Source: Bolinopsis microptera (Eukaryota > Ctenophora > Tentaculata > Lobata > Bolinopsidae). Taken from it: 64,000 nucleotides of DNA. The DNA is taken from NCBI RefSeq assembly GCF_026151205.1, contig NC_087082.1, positions 8,502,901 to 8,566,900 on the forward strand. The letters are read 5' to 3'. Made by a program: the position numbers and the translations under genes. The notes below the pieces were generated by a model, which was not told the DNA's origin, did no database searches, and saw only the letters and a program-made list of their open reading frames with translations. Positions 35,301-47,300 of this stretch are shown here, piece after piece (within the stretch, counting starts at the first letter, position 1; every line of letters starts with the position of its first letter).

Positions 35301-38300
35301 GTTTAGAAGTTCCAAAGTCCTTCAGAAAAAGTCCGCATAATTGGTAAAAATTTACCGCACCTTACCGCACATTTTACCTTTATAGTCGGGTGCGGTACCG
35401 CATAATTTAGATTTTTTTACTGCACCTAATATGTGCCTCTGAATGAATGTGAAAACATATACATATAGATTTATTTTCACACTGATTAGCAAGCACCATC
35501 CTGGAGATGGAGCTGTAACTCTTGAGTCTGTCGAGCACTGCACCCAACATGTAGGAATACTCCCCAGTGGGGACATTAAAGGGTCACACCAGATGGTACA
35601 AGGGGATCATCGCAAATTCTATGTCAATTAGTCAGATGGAGATCATCTTCGAGATTTATCACTTTCTCTCAAAGTTTTGTGAATCCATTTCTTTCCTTTC
35701 CACTGAAGGTAACCTACCCCAAAAATTCAAAGCTAATGAATGTGAAAACATATACTTCTCCTTGGATTTACGAATTCCAAAACATCTCAGTAAACGACTT
35801 GATAAAAGCAATAATGGATATAAACAGGATATTAATGATTTACAGAGGCACATATTAGGTGCGATGGGTGCGGGATCGCACAATTTACTGTTTTCCGCAC
35901 ATTTCCGCATAATTTATTGTTTTCCGCACATTTCCGCACATTTTGTAATTTTCTGCATATTTCCGCATAATCTAGAATTTTCCGCGTAATTTCACATAAT
36001 TTTGAAATTTTCGCGTTAAGATTTTCGAGTGTAAAAACCAAAATATTTTAAAAGTCGTGCTCTTTTAGGATCGTGACCCAGGCCCTTTCGGGACCCTGAC
36101 CCAGGCCCTTTCGGGACCGTGACCCAGACCGTTATGGAACCCTCGCCGTTACCGTACTTCGATCATAGCTGCAGCCTTTTTATCGGGTAATGAGCTCTAT
36201 TCGTTGTAGCGTTGGCTTTATAGTGGGCTTAATGGATCTTGAATCAAATGGATTACAAGTACTGACGATCAATGCCAACAAGCGTGTCACATATTTGCGA
36301 TCAGGCATGGGATCTGATCGACTTTATCAAGAGGCATCTTCAAATAACTATCTCCTGATCTCTACCAGATCAAGTCACTGTTCTCAGATAACTGAATCTC
36401 AATATAGGTTCAATCATGGTCTTAGTAAAGAACTACACCCTCAGTAACACATAAAGTTAAACAGATCTATTTTTGATAAGAGCGGCGGTTATACGTTTAG
36501 AAGTTCCAAAGTCCTTCAGAAAAAGTCCGCATAATTGGTAAAAATTTACCGCACCTTACCGCACATTTTACCTTTATAGTCGGGTGCGGTACCGCATAAT
36601 TTAGATTTTTTTACTGCACCTAATATGTGCCTCTGAATGAATGTGAAAACATATACATATAGATTTATTTTCACACTGATTAGCAAGCACCATCCTGGAG
36701 ATGGAGCTGTAACTCTTGAGTCTGTCGAGCACTGCACCCAACATGTAGGAATACTCCCCAGTGGGGACATTAAAGGGTCACACCAGATGGTACAAGGGGA
36801 TCATCGCAAATTCTATGTCAATTAGTCAGACGGAGATCATCTTCGAGATTTATCACTTTCTGAATTACCATTCATAACCAGTACTCAGATAAAAAAGTCA
36901 GGTATCGAAAAGTTCAAGCAATTAATCATGTCCGTGTCGGTCCGTGGGGGGGCGATGGGTACGGCTGCTCGGGGCGAGAAGGTGAAACCTCGGGGTGTTC
37001 CTGTACGTGGTATTTTATCATAACTTTTGTTCGCTTTGTCACTTTGAAGGTGGGCTTAAAACCAGCGACTAGATGGAGTACCCCCAAATTGGAGGAGTAC
37101 TACCACATGTTATGGGTACCATAACATTTGAGGGGTACCACAACAGAAAGAGTAAGGCTATTATTAGTAAAGTGGTAGAAGAGCGTGGCTAGTCACATTT
37201 ATCAATCGGGGGTTAAATCTTAAAAGCATGCTTTCGGAGTAGATATGACGATTTCTAAGAAGAGGGAGCACGTTATACCCTAATATGGGCATGTACGTAT
37301 GTGAGAGTACACGTTCATCCTGGTATCTAGTCTAAGTCACGCAGGTCCTGTGTCCCGATTGTTCCAATTATCATACAAACAGATGGTTAGTTGACTGAAG
37401 ATAAGGATACTCATACAGACACAGGAACAAACGATATTCTTTAACCAGGAGTAACATTAAGACAGGGACACTTTCATAATTCATTTAAACTGCTGCAAGA
37501 CTCGCAACGGGAATATTGTTTGATTTCCAAGAAAACCTCCTTTTTTCATTAGACGATTGGTGATTGAAGTGAATATTCGGCCAATGATCCTGGTTGAAGC
37601 AAAAACTGAAAATTCTCGGAAATCTTGGAAATTTTATGTCCCCGAAAGCTTAAAACCCTGAGAGGATTGTTATTTTTCGTAAATTTCGAATTATACTATG
37701 TGACCCATGTAAAATCCGGATTGGATTTATGAGTCGCATAGTTGAAATGTTTTCTTGGGTAAATTTCTTTTTGGGTAATTAGATCATGAATTAGACTATG
37801 TAAACTATGTATGTTAATTTTAAGGGGAGTTAATATTAAAAGTTACTTCAAAAGCACATTATTTTCCTTCTAATTTTTCCTTCTAACATTTTACCAGAAT
37901 AATTCAAAGAAATTGTATATTGACTTTCATGACCAATATTAAATATGTCATCACGATTCTTAGATAATTCTTGGGTATTGAAAAGTAAATCCTGTCTAAA
38001 GTGACGGAGTTTGTTTCATGTATTGTGTAGATTGTAGGGGTCATGGTTAGAACTCAGCCTTTTCAAGAGGTCACAAATCACATTGTGATATGTAATCTAT
38101 ACTATCGGACATAATTGTCACGAACCAAATTTTTCACGGATCAAATTTTTCACGGACATAATTATTCACGCTCACGACTGCCCAAAAATGTCCAACAAAT
38201 TTTGAACATTTTTGGTGATTTTGTAATAAGTGTATTACTCTTTTTCTGAACTCTAGAATGTGACTGAAAAGTGATTATATTTGTCCTAGTTTACTATAAA

Positions 38301-41300
38301 CTAATATAGTAATCGGCTATTACACATATCTATGCATATGTACTATGTAGGGATACACACTAAAATTAATGGAAATAATTACCGGGGCACTTTATTATTC
38401 ACGGACCTTAATGTCACAGATATTATTTTCACGGACTTAATTATTCACGCTAAGGTCGGTTGTTTCACCCCAATACATACAGCTTGTCACGTGATTAGTC
38501 ACATGATGCTTCATCTGGGTAAAGACTGCTAAATTCAGAATCTGGGTCTTGTTACAGCTGTACTCTCACTCTACGTCAGCCTCATATATTGAATAACACT
38601 CCTACATTACATGCAATTTTTCAGACATGGATTTGCTTGCTCAAAGTGACCACCACACAATCAGCATTAATCAAATGATTCTTTGTGAATTGCCCCGGGG
38701 AAATCAGTAGTCACCCTCACCCTCCGCCCCTCCGGGGCGGAGGGTGACATTACAAAATTAGATACAAACAAAATAATATATAGCCTAGTATAATTGATGT
38801 AATTATGAGACTAGATGCATGGTTTAAATATATATGAGGGGAGTAAGAAGCAGATTCATGCTACACTGGTGTGTCATATGGAGGGATATGGTACCTAATC
38901 CTGCTAGTTCGCATTACACAAATATAATCACGTGACTAGATACAGTCAAAGCACATCTGAAGGGTTAAAGCAGTCTTAATCTCATTCTAATAATTGATGT
39001 AATCACGTGACTAGATAAAATTAAAACACATTTGAAGGGTACAAGCAGCATTATATAACATTATAATAATTGATGCAATTATGTGGTTAGATAGGGGTTG
39101 CAGCACATCTGAAGGGTTATAGCAGTCTTATATCACATTCAAATATTTGATGTAATCACGTGTCAAGCTGAATGTGTTTGCACTGAAACAAGATCCAGGC
39201 ACATTGACGATAAGACTAGAATTATTCCATATTAGGACATGTCTGGCATCATGTGAGTAATCACGTGACAGGCTGTATACGTTAAGGTATAATGATAGGA
39301 TAACTGTGTGGGTCACATGACCTGGGTCAAGCCATGAGTCATGATGTGAGATGACACTATACCACGTGAGATGAGACCACTCCATGTGGCAGTGTGTGAG
39401 GTGATGAGACAGCACGTGAGATGAGTCACACCACGTGGTATGATTTATCCCCCTGGTGCAAGCAAGAGAGCAGTAACCACGTGAGATGAGATCACATCAC
39501 GTGACAGTATGTGAGGTGATGACATACCACGTGAGATGAACCACGTCACACCACGTGAGATGATGTCACATCATGTGACAGGATTTGAGGATGCATTGCA
39601 CCACGTTACACCACGTGAGATGACGTCACACCACTTCAAGCCGTGTGGGATGACGTCACGGATGACATGCCGGCGGGAAGCGGTAGTTCAACCTCCTGCG
39701 AGCCATCTTCTTGCTTATACACACCCCTATTATTCTACTCAAGACGTATTATATGATTATAATAGTAGACCAATTTTAATTTTAAATTTAAACCAAAGAA
39801 ATGTGCAAATTTCGAGAGAATGGAACGCAGACATGCCCATAGTCATTTCTACGTAACTTACAATAATTGTAATAATAATAACACTTTACCAGGTTCCTAA
39901 AGGAGCTACCAGGGCGCAGAGAGCGGATGCAATAGCAGCAGTGAGGGAAAGTGCTGAAGACACATCCGAATTTGAGCTTCACACTGTGGTTTACCAAACA
40001 TGCAGAAACCACAACCACAAAATTGTTCCACAACGGAACGCTATATCATCTGGTTTGTTCTGTCACAAACACTATTATACTATATACCTCTTTCTACCTC
40101 CTTCCTACGTCCATTACTTCAAGCTTCCGGCCTCCAATTGTTTGTGCATCCTAAGGCTTACTATCACAACAATCTGTTTAACTTACCCCTTCTTTTTATT
40201 GATAGCATATCTATTATTAAATGAATTGATAATTATTTTACTGCAATTGTTGTTACTATGATTTATAAAAGAGTTGTCCTTACATTTCAAAATTGCAGAG
40301 GACACAGAATTCCTTACAAAAATAACCAGCATCGGAGTAGTAGGAGACTCGACCCTGACTGCTCAGATGAATTACCAGGCTCAGTTAGGAGCAACAAGTT
40401 CGGTTATCTCCTCCTTTGATGTGCAAACTGTTGCCAACAAAAGACGAAAGATTCAACACAGGAAACGTAAGTTCTGTTTAATTACATCTCCGTGCCGGGT
40501 GGGCGACAGTTAACCCCCGAAAAATGACCCCCCGACAATTGACCCCCGAAAAATGACCCCCCGACAATCTAATCCAATACAATTAACCATAACCCTAACC
40601 CAGTATAACCCTAACCCAGTATAACCCTTACCCAGTATAACCCTAACCCAGTATAACCCTTACCCAGTATAACCATAACCCAGTATAACCATAACGCAGT
40701 ATAACCCTTACCCAGTAACCCTAACCCAGTATAAACCTAACCCAGTAACCCTAACCCAGTATAACCCTAACCCAGTATAACCCTTACCCAGTAACCCTAA
40801 CCCAGTATTACCCTTACCCAGTAACCCTAACCCAGTATAAACCTAACCCAGTAACCCTAACCCAGTATAACCCTTACCCAGTAACCCTAACCCAGTATAA
40901 ACCTAACCCAGTAACCCTAACCCAGTATAAGTATCCCTAACCCATTAACCCTAACCCAGTAACCCTAACCCAGTAACCCTAACCCAGTAACCCTAACCCA
41001 GTATAACCCTAACCCAGTATAAACCTAACCCAGTAACCCTAACCCAGTAACCCTAAACCCAGTAACCCTAACCCAGTAACCCTAACCCAGTAACCCTAAC
41101 CCAGTATAACCCTTACCCAGTAACCCTAACCCAGTAACCCTAACCCAGTAACCCTAACCCTAACCCGATCAATTGACTCAGTGTACATGGGGGGGGGTCA
41201 ATTATTGTCGAGGGGTCAATTCTCGTACTGAGCCCTAGATTTTGCGACAATTGACCCCAGTGTACTTATATTGCATTATAGGGGGCCAATTGTCGGGGGT

Positions 41301-44300
41301 CGATTGTTGGGGGGTCAATTGTTGCGGTACCCTCCGTGCCGTACAGTTCTGTTTTGTACGGCGGTTTCACGCCGTAGTGTCTCGGATCCGGTAGAATTAT
41401 ATTAAACATTGAAATAGTCAGGTAGTTTTTTTCTTGATACTTAAAATTTAAGTAGAAAAAGTCTGTATGTACTGCTTGTCTTGATGCTCTAAGTGCTAAA
41501 AGTGTTACAAGCAAGAAATGTGATATGGCATTCATTTCTCTAAAATGAATTTAATGCAATTTTGAAAATTCATTATGCGTAAATCTGTCAGCTGGACTGG
41601 AAGGAGATATGAAACGTTTAGAAGAAATTGTTGAAAAAGAAAGGGAAAACAAAGACAGCCTAATCTTTGTTCGGTACCCGACAGAGGAGAATCGTGAATT
41701 TGGGTTTCTGTATCAAAGTGGTGAGTACTTTGTGCTAAATATCGTTCACTGACCATTAAACAACAATTTGGTGTTTTTATTCTTCTGATTCTTTTAAATC
41801 TTGCAATTGCTATTTTTTTCGGTAAACTTAATGATATTTCAGCATTTATGAAGCACTTACTGTCCGTGTATGGCAGTATGACGGTTTATTTAGATGCAAC
41901 ACATAATGTGTGTGACTTAGCAGATATCTCGCTGTTTATTTTGGCTGTCAGAACCAACTGCGGCTTTCAGGTATTACCAAAGGTGTTATCAATTTTATTT
42001 ATAGCTCCGTTATTATTAGTCTATTCGTTCGATTCAGCGAGTGAATGAAATCACAATAAGAATATAATCGTGAACATTTCAGCCAGTGGCTGTGTGGCTC
42101 TCCAGTAAAGAGGAAGGTTCTAACATAGCAGAGTACTTGCAAATGCTGAAAGATGCCAACCCAAATTGGTCACCGCGATTCGCGATGTGCGACAATTGCG
42201 GAGCAGAATTCAATGCTTTTTTGAGTGTTTTCCCAGCAAACTCGAGTGAGTTGAAATACGAAATCTCACAATTGATAAATTGGTTTAAGACTAAGTCTGA
42301 TAGTATTCAGGGGTCATCAATTCAATTTACTGTGAGGTACTCTTCAGCCCAGACACAACTAAGAATCTTTTTTTACATAGCCATTTTATATTTATATGTC
42401 TGGTTAAATTAGCATTATCACGACTAGCGTTATTCATTTCACTGTGTCGTTGCAGGTGAAAACTATGGAGGAGTGAAGTGTCTCATTTGTACTTTCCATT
42501 TACTCCAGGTAAAATTCACTACACTGCTACTAGTTATTTAATTTGCCAGTCCCTGTTTGCTTATTATGATAACTTAAACAATAATCTCAGAATGTGTGTT
42601 TTCTGGGTGTGCGTGCGTATGTAATTTCCGAGCGGCTTAATCAAGAAAACGAAACCATTTCGCCAGAATCATTCGGGATCCAGAGTTCCCTCGAACCTCG
42701 AACATGGTTGAGGGCTTTCACAGAGGATTTAAATCCTGAGTGCATCGCCCAAAGCCCTCTGTTCAAGAGTATGTGCGAGCTATCAAAGAGCAGCAAGTGA
42801 CTGACTTTCACATCGACAGGTTGAGTGTTGGCAAGACACCCGCTAAGAGGCGAAGGAATTTAAATCAAAAATAAGGGGTAACACTGGGCTAGATGTAGGG
42901 TAGAGTTCACATGTTCTGTAAATCGTAGTTAATTATACGTCATATGATCTGACCCCTAATAATAGAGGGGGCCTGGAAGTCGTGCAGCCGTCCGAGTAAC
43001 GGGGCTGGTATAGTGCCAACAAAACTATGAGGAAGCCAAATGGTAAAGGGTTTTTAAATCGGTCGGTGGTAAGTAGTTTAATTGATGGTTTTGTACCACA
43101 ATATACATACAAATGTTACATAAAATGGCTTGAGCAGCTTAATCAAGAAAACGGTAAGAATTACGGGGCTCGCTCTCTATCCCATAACTGTTAGAGTCTG
43201 TTAAGAGTTAGATCCTAGGTTTACACGAGACGTGGTAGCCTGTGAGCGTGTTAGAGTCTGTTAAGAGTTGGAGTCCTAGGTTTACACGAGACATGGTAGT
43301 CTGTAAGCGTGTTAGAGTCTGTTAAGAGTTAGATCCTAGGTTTACACGAGACGTGGTAGCCTGTGAGCGTTTTAAATCCTGGGGTTACACGAGACGTGGT
43401 AGCCTGTGAACGTGTTAGAGTCTGTTAAGTGTTAAGAGTCCTAGGGTTACACGAGACATGGTAGCCTGTGAGCGTGTTAGAGTCTGTTAAGAGTTGGAGT
43501 CCTAGGTTTACACGAGACATGGTAGCCTGTGAACGTGTTAGAGTCTGTTAAGTGTTAGAATCCTAGGGTTACACGAGACATGGTAGCATGTGAGCGTGTT
43601 AGAGTCTGTTAAGAGTTATAGTCCTAGAGTTACACGAGACATGGTAGCCTGTGAGCGTGTTAGAGTCTGTTAAGTGTTAGAGTCCTAGGGTTACACGAGA
43701 CATGGTAGCATGTGAGCGTGTTAGAGTCTGTTAAGTGTTAGAGTCCTAGGGTTACACGAGACATGGTAGCATGTGAGCGTGTTAGAGTCTGTTAAGAGTT
43801 ATAGTCATAGGTTTACACGAGATATGGTAGCCTGTGAGCGTGTTAAATCCTGGGGTTACACGAGACGTGGTAGCCTGTGAGCGTGTTAGAGTCTGTTAAG
43901 TGTTAGAGTCCTAGGGTTACACGACTCACGAGACATGGTAGCATGTGAACGTGTTAGAGTCTGTTAAGAGTTATAGTCCTAGAGTTACACGAGACATGGT
44001 AGCCTGTGAGCGTGTTAGAGTCTGTTAAGTGTTAGAGTCCTAGGGTTACACGAGACATGGTAGCATGTGAGCGTGTTAGAGTCTGTTAAGAGTTATAGTC
44101 ATAGGTTTATACGAGACGTGGTAGCCTGTGAGCGTGTTTAATCCTGGGGTTACAAGAGACGTGGTAGCCTGTGAACGTGTTAGAGCCTGTTAAGTGTTAG
44201 AGTCCTAGGGTTACACGAGACGTGGTAGCCTGTGAGCGTGTTAAATCCTAGGGGTTACACGAGACGTGGTAGCCTGTGAATGTGTTAGAGCCTGTTAAGT

Positions 44301-47300
44301 GTTAGAGTCCTAGGGTTACACGAGACGTGGTAGCCTGTGAGCGTGTCAAATCCTGGAGTTACACGAGACATGGTAGCCTGTGAGCGTGTTAGAGTCTGTT
44401 AAGTGTTAGAGTCCTAGGGTTACACGAGACATGGTAGCATGTGAGCGTGTTAGAGTCTGTTAAGAGTTATAGTCATAGGTTTATACGAGACGTGGTAGCC
44501 TGTGAGCGTGTTTAATCCTGGGGTTACAAGAGACGTGGTAGCCTGTGAACGTGTTAGAGCCTGTTAAGTGTTAGAGTCCTAGGGTTACACGAGACGTGGT
44601 AGCCTGTGAGCGTGTTAAATCCTAGGGGTTACACGAGACGTGGTAGCCTGTGAACGTGTTAGAGCCTGTTAAGTGTTAGAGTCCTAGGGTTACACGAGAC
44701 GTGGTAGCCTGTGAGCGTGTCAAATCCTGGAGTTACACGAGACATGGTAGCCTGTGAGCGTGTAGACCGCTCCTCTATCGTTGTTTTGAGTGTCCGATCC
44801 AAAACGAAATCCTAGGGTTCACGAACGTGGAAGCCTGTGAGCGTGTCAAATCCTGGGGTTAAACGAGATGTGGGAGCCTGTGAGTGTGTTAGTTTCCTGC
44901 GGAAGGTGTTATTTGCCTGTGGGAAAAGCGGTTATGCTGCGGTTCTAAGGTTAGTAGAGGCTATTAGAGCCTTTCCTTTGTTGTAGAGATGGCTAATCCC
45001 TTCCTTTGCATAGGTTAGAAACACCCATGCACCTCCCGTTCGAGCCACCCACCCCACACCGCGTGGAGGTTCGGTGAGGTTTTCGTGGGGCTCGATGTCA
45101 TGTTATACTTTAATCTTATTAGGGGAGGGAGCACTGTTTGGGGTATGTTTGAACTGCAGAGAGAGTTCATACTTTCATACGACAATGTTATGCGTGTTTT
45201 CAAATATAATAGACAGGTGTGGTGTGGAGTTAACAAGGGTTAATTTCTAAACCGATAAAAAATGGAAAGCGGTTCAAGACGGGAGTGATGAGGTGTAATA
45301 GTCGGTGTTCGGACCTTAAGATCTTGGAATGTGTTATGTGGTGCCTAATAATGACTTAATTATCCACGAGAATGAACTGATTATGAGATTATTGTTTAAG
45401 ATACTATTGGATACGTGGGACACTCCGAATAGAATTGCTCACATAATGCGGGTTTTGAATCAGCGGGTAATTACTTCTTTACTTCTACCCTTTTTAACTG
45501 CGGCAGTTAAAAATATAATATACACAACTATCTTTTATTATTAACCTAATCCCCCCAATCCCCGTATCTTACGTCGTTAATTTTAGGCTTGGAGAAAGTG
45601 GATGTATAAGAGTGAGAACGACGTTCACCCTAATCGGCGAGAAGCAGATCTCGACCTACTTCGAAATATTCTGTATGCCAAAGATTGGTTAGAAGTACAA
45701 TCAAAGGTCAACGAGCTGAAGGATAAAGCATCACCACAAGTAAAGCGGTATTACATGTCAACCTACGATCCTATAATAGAAGTAAGTTTACTCTCCTGGA
45801 ACAGTTCTGATTTGCTGTCAAAATAAACCAGTTACCAGAGATTGTGGCTGTAGTCCTTCACTCTTTAACAATAGCTTAGGTTTTAAAGAAGAACTTATAC
45901 ATCTTCAATAAATTTTATGCATTTTAAATAATCAATTTCAAAGAGATGGGCATTGCGCTATCGAACAAAAAGGATAGATAAAAGCAACACGAACAACGGT
46001 GTTGAGATTATGAACAAGGTGTTCAAGTACAGCAGCGAGGGGAAAAGAGGAAAAGTCATCCCAGTGCCAGAAATGATAACGGTGGGTTATACTTATGGTG
46101 CCTCTACCTTTTCAGCTGAACATGATATTTTATTGAATTGGTTCAAATAAATTGAAATTGATTGGATTGGTTTTTATGTATGTATATTTTCAAAGTCTGA
46201 ACTGATTAACAATTTTGAATTTTAGATATTTTCCCCCGCTTACGACTGGAATTGTTTGGTTGAACACGTATTACGGGCGCAATGTCCCCCTTTCCTATTA
46301 TCTCGTTCTTCTTCGTTTGATCGAAGTTGTCTGACTAGATATTGATGGCTTAATACTAACATGCTTGTTTGACAGATTTTTGTCTATCAGACATTGTCAC
46401 GATAAATAGTTGTGGACTGTGGTTAGCACTTCAACCTCCCTGCGTTGTCAAATACCACGAATCACCTACATCATAAATCTGATGTTTGTTTTGTTAAAGT
46501 GTAGTGCAAAACCTCTTTGGGTTTGCCGTTTTCTCCTCTATAGTCAACCCCGAGGCCAGAACACAATGATACATGCGTATTCGGGGAGTACCTAGACCTA
46601 GATAGTGAACCATCTCTCTGAAGTAGAGTCCTTCTTGGTGATCTTGTAGCTCTTCTGGGTAACTTCAGTTCTTTCTTTAATACTTTACTTCTTCAGCTTC
46701 TTCTGCGAGACTTTCTGAGGAAGAAAAAAGAATCATATAAAGTGGAGAACTTCTCCAACGAGGAGAAAATGAAAGAGCCGACCAGTGAAAGCAGGATTAA
46801 TGAACGAATAGTGTGACATTGGGTTCTCAACCATGGAAATTTAGAAGTCCCTACATGCTGTTCTTTCTGGCTCCATGTGCTAGTTAGGGGTCTGAGGTAT
46901 CCGAAAAATCATGTTTTGAGTACCCAAAGTGTTCTGGGTGCCAGGAATGAGGTTATTAAAGCGGCGAAAATGACCGATTTTGGACTATTTATGAGCTTTT
47001 TTGCCCATTTTCATGAGATAAAGAATCAGGAAAGCTGCTCTAGATGATTGAAATGGTTGATACCAATGAGGATACACCCAACACACATAAATATTCGTGA
47101 TATATGTGATTTTAATGAGAAAAATATGATCTCAGGGCCCATTTTATACCAAAATTTGCCAAAACCACTCGCACTTGTCAAAGCTTCCTCATTTTAGACA
47201 CATTTAATGATTATTATGGTATCTAACTTATGGTGGATCTGATACGAGTATGTCTTAGCTTCATTTTAAGCCATCAATGAGCATGCTGGTGTGTATGAAA

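Larger units (their letters stand above)
25057..39739. mobile_element. Polinton/Maverick-type element with giant TIRs, 14.7 kb
   Basis: The element begins agtagaataatagggg and ends with its exact inverse (cccctattattctact), so it has the AGT...ACT termini of Polintons, and caagac is duplicated at both sides. The inverted arms are about 4.27 kb each. The unique centre (29330-35467) holds an adenain-like protease gene, two small spliced minus-strand genes, a dead RT tail and repeats. No frame long enough for protein-primed DNA polymerase B, retroviral-type integrase, packaging ATPase or capsid proteins is seen, so it is likely non-autonomous. It lies in intron 3 of the MULE-like gene. Arms agree at nearly every base by eye, so insertion or arm conversion is recent. 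Related to virus-like elements; the sequence does not show virion genes. Confidence 0.88.

Noticed and set aside
40580-41170. True telomere or chromosome end
   Set aside because: The repeat is interstitial, bounded by inverted arms and a 9-bp duplication, and unit is mostly not the pure hexamer.
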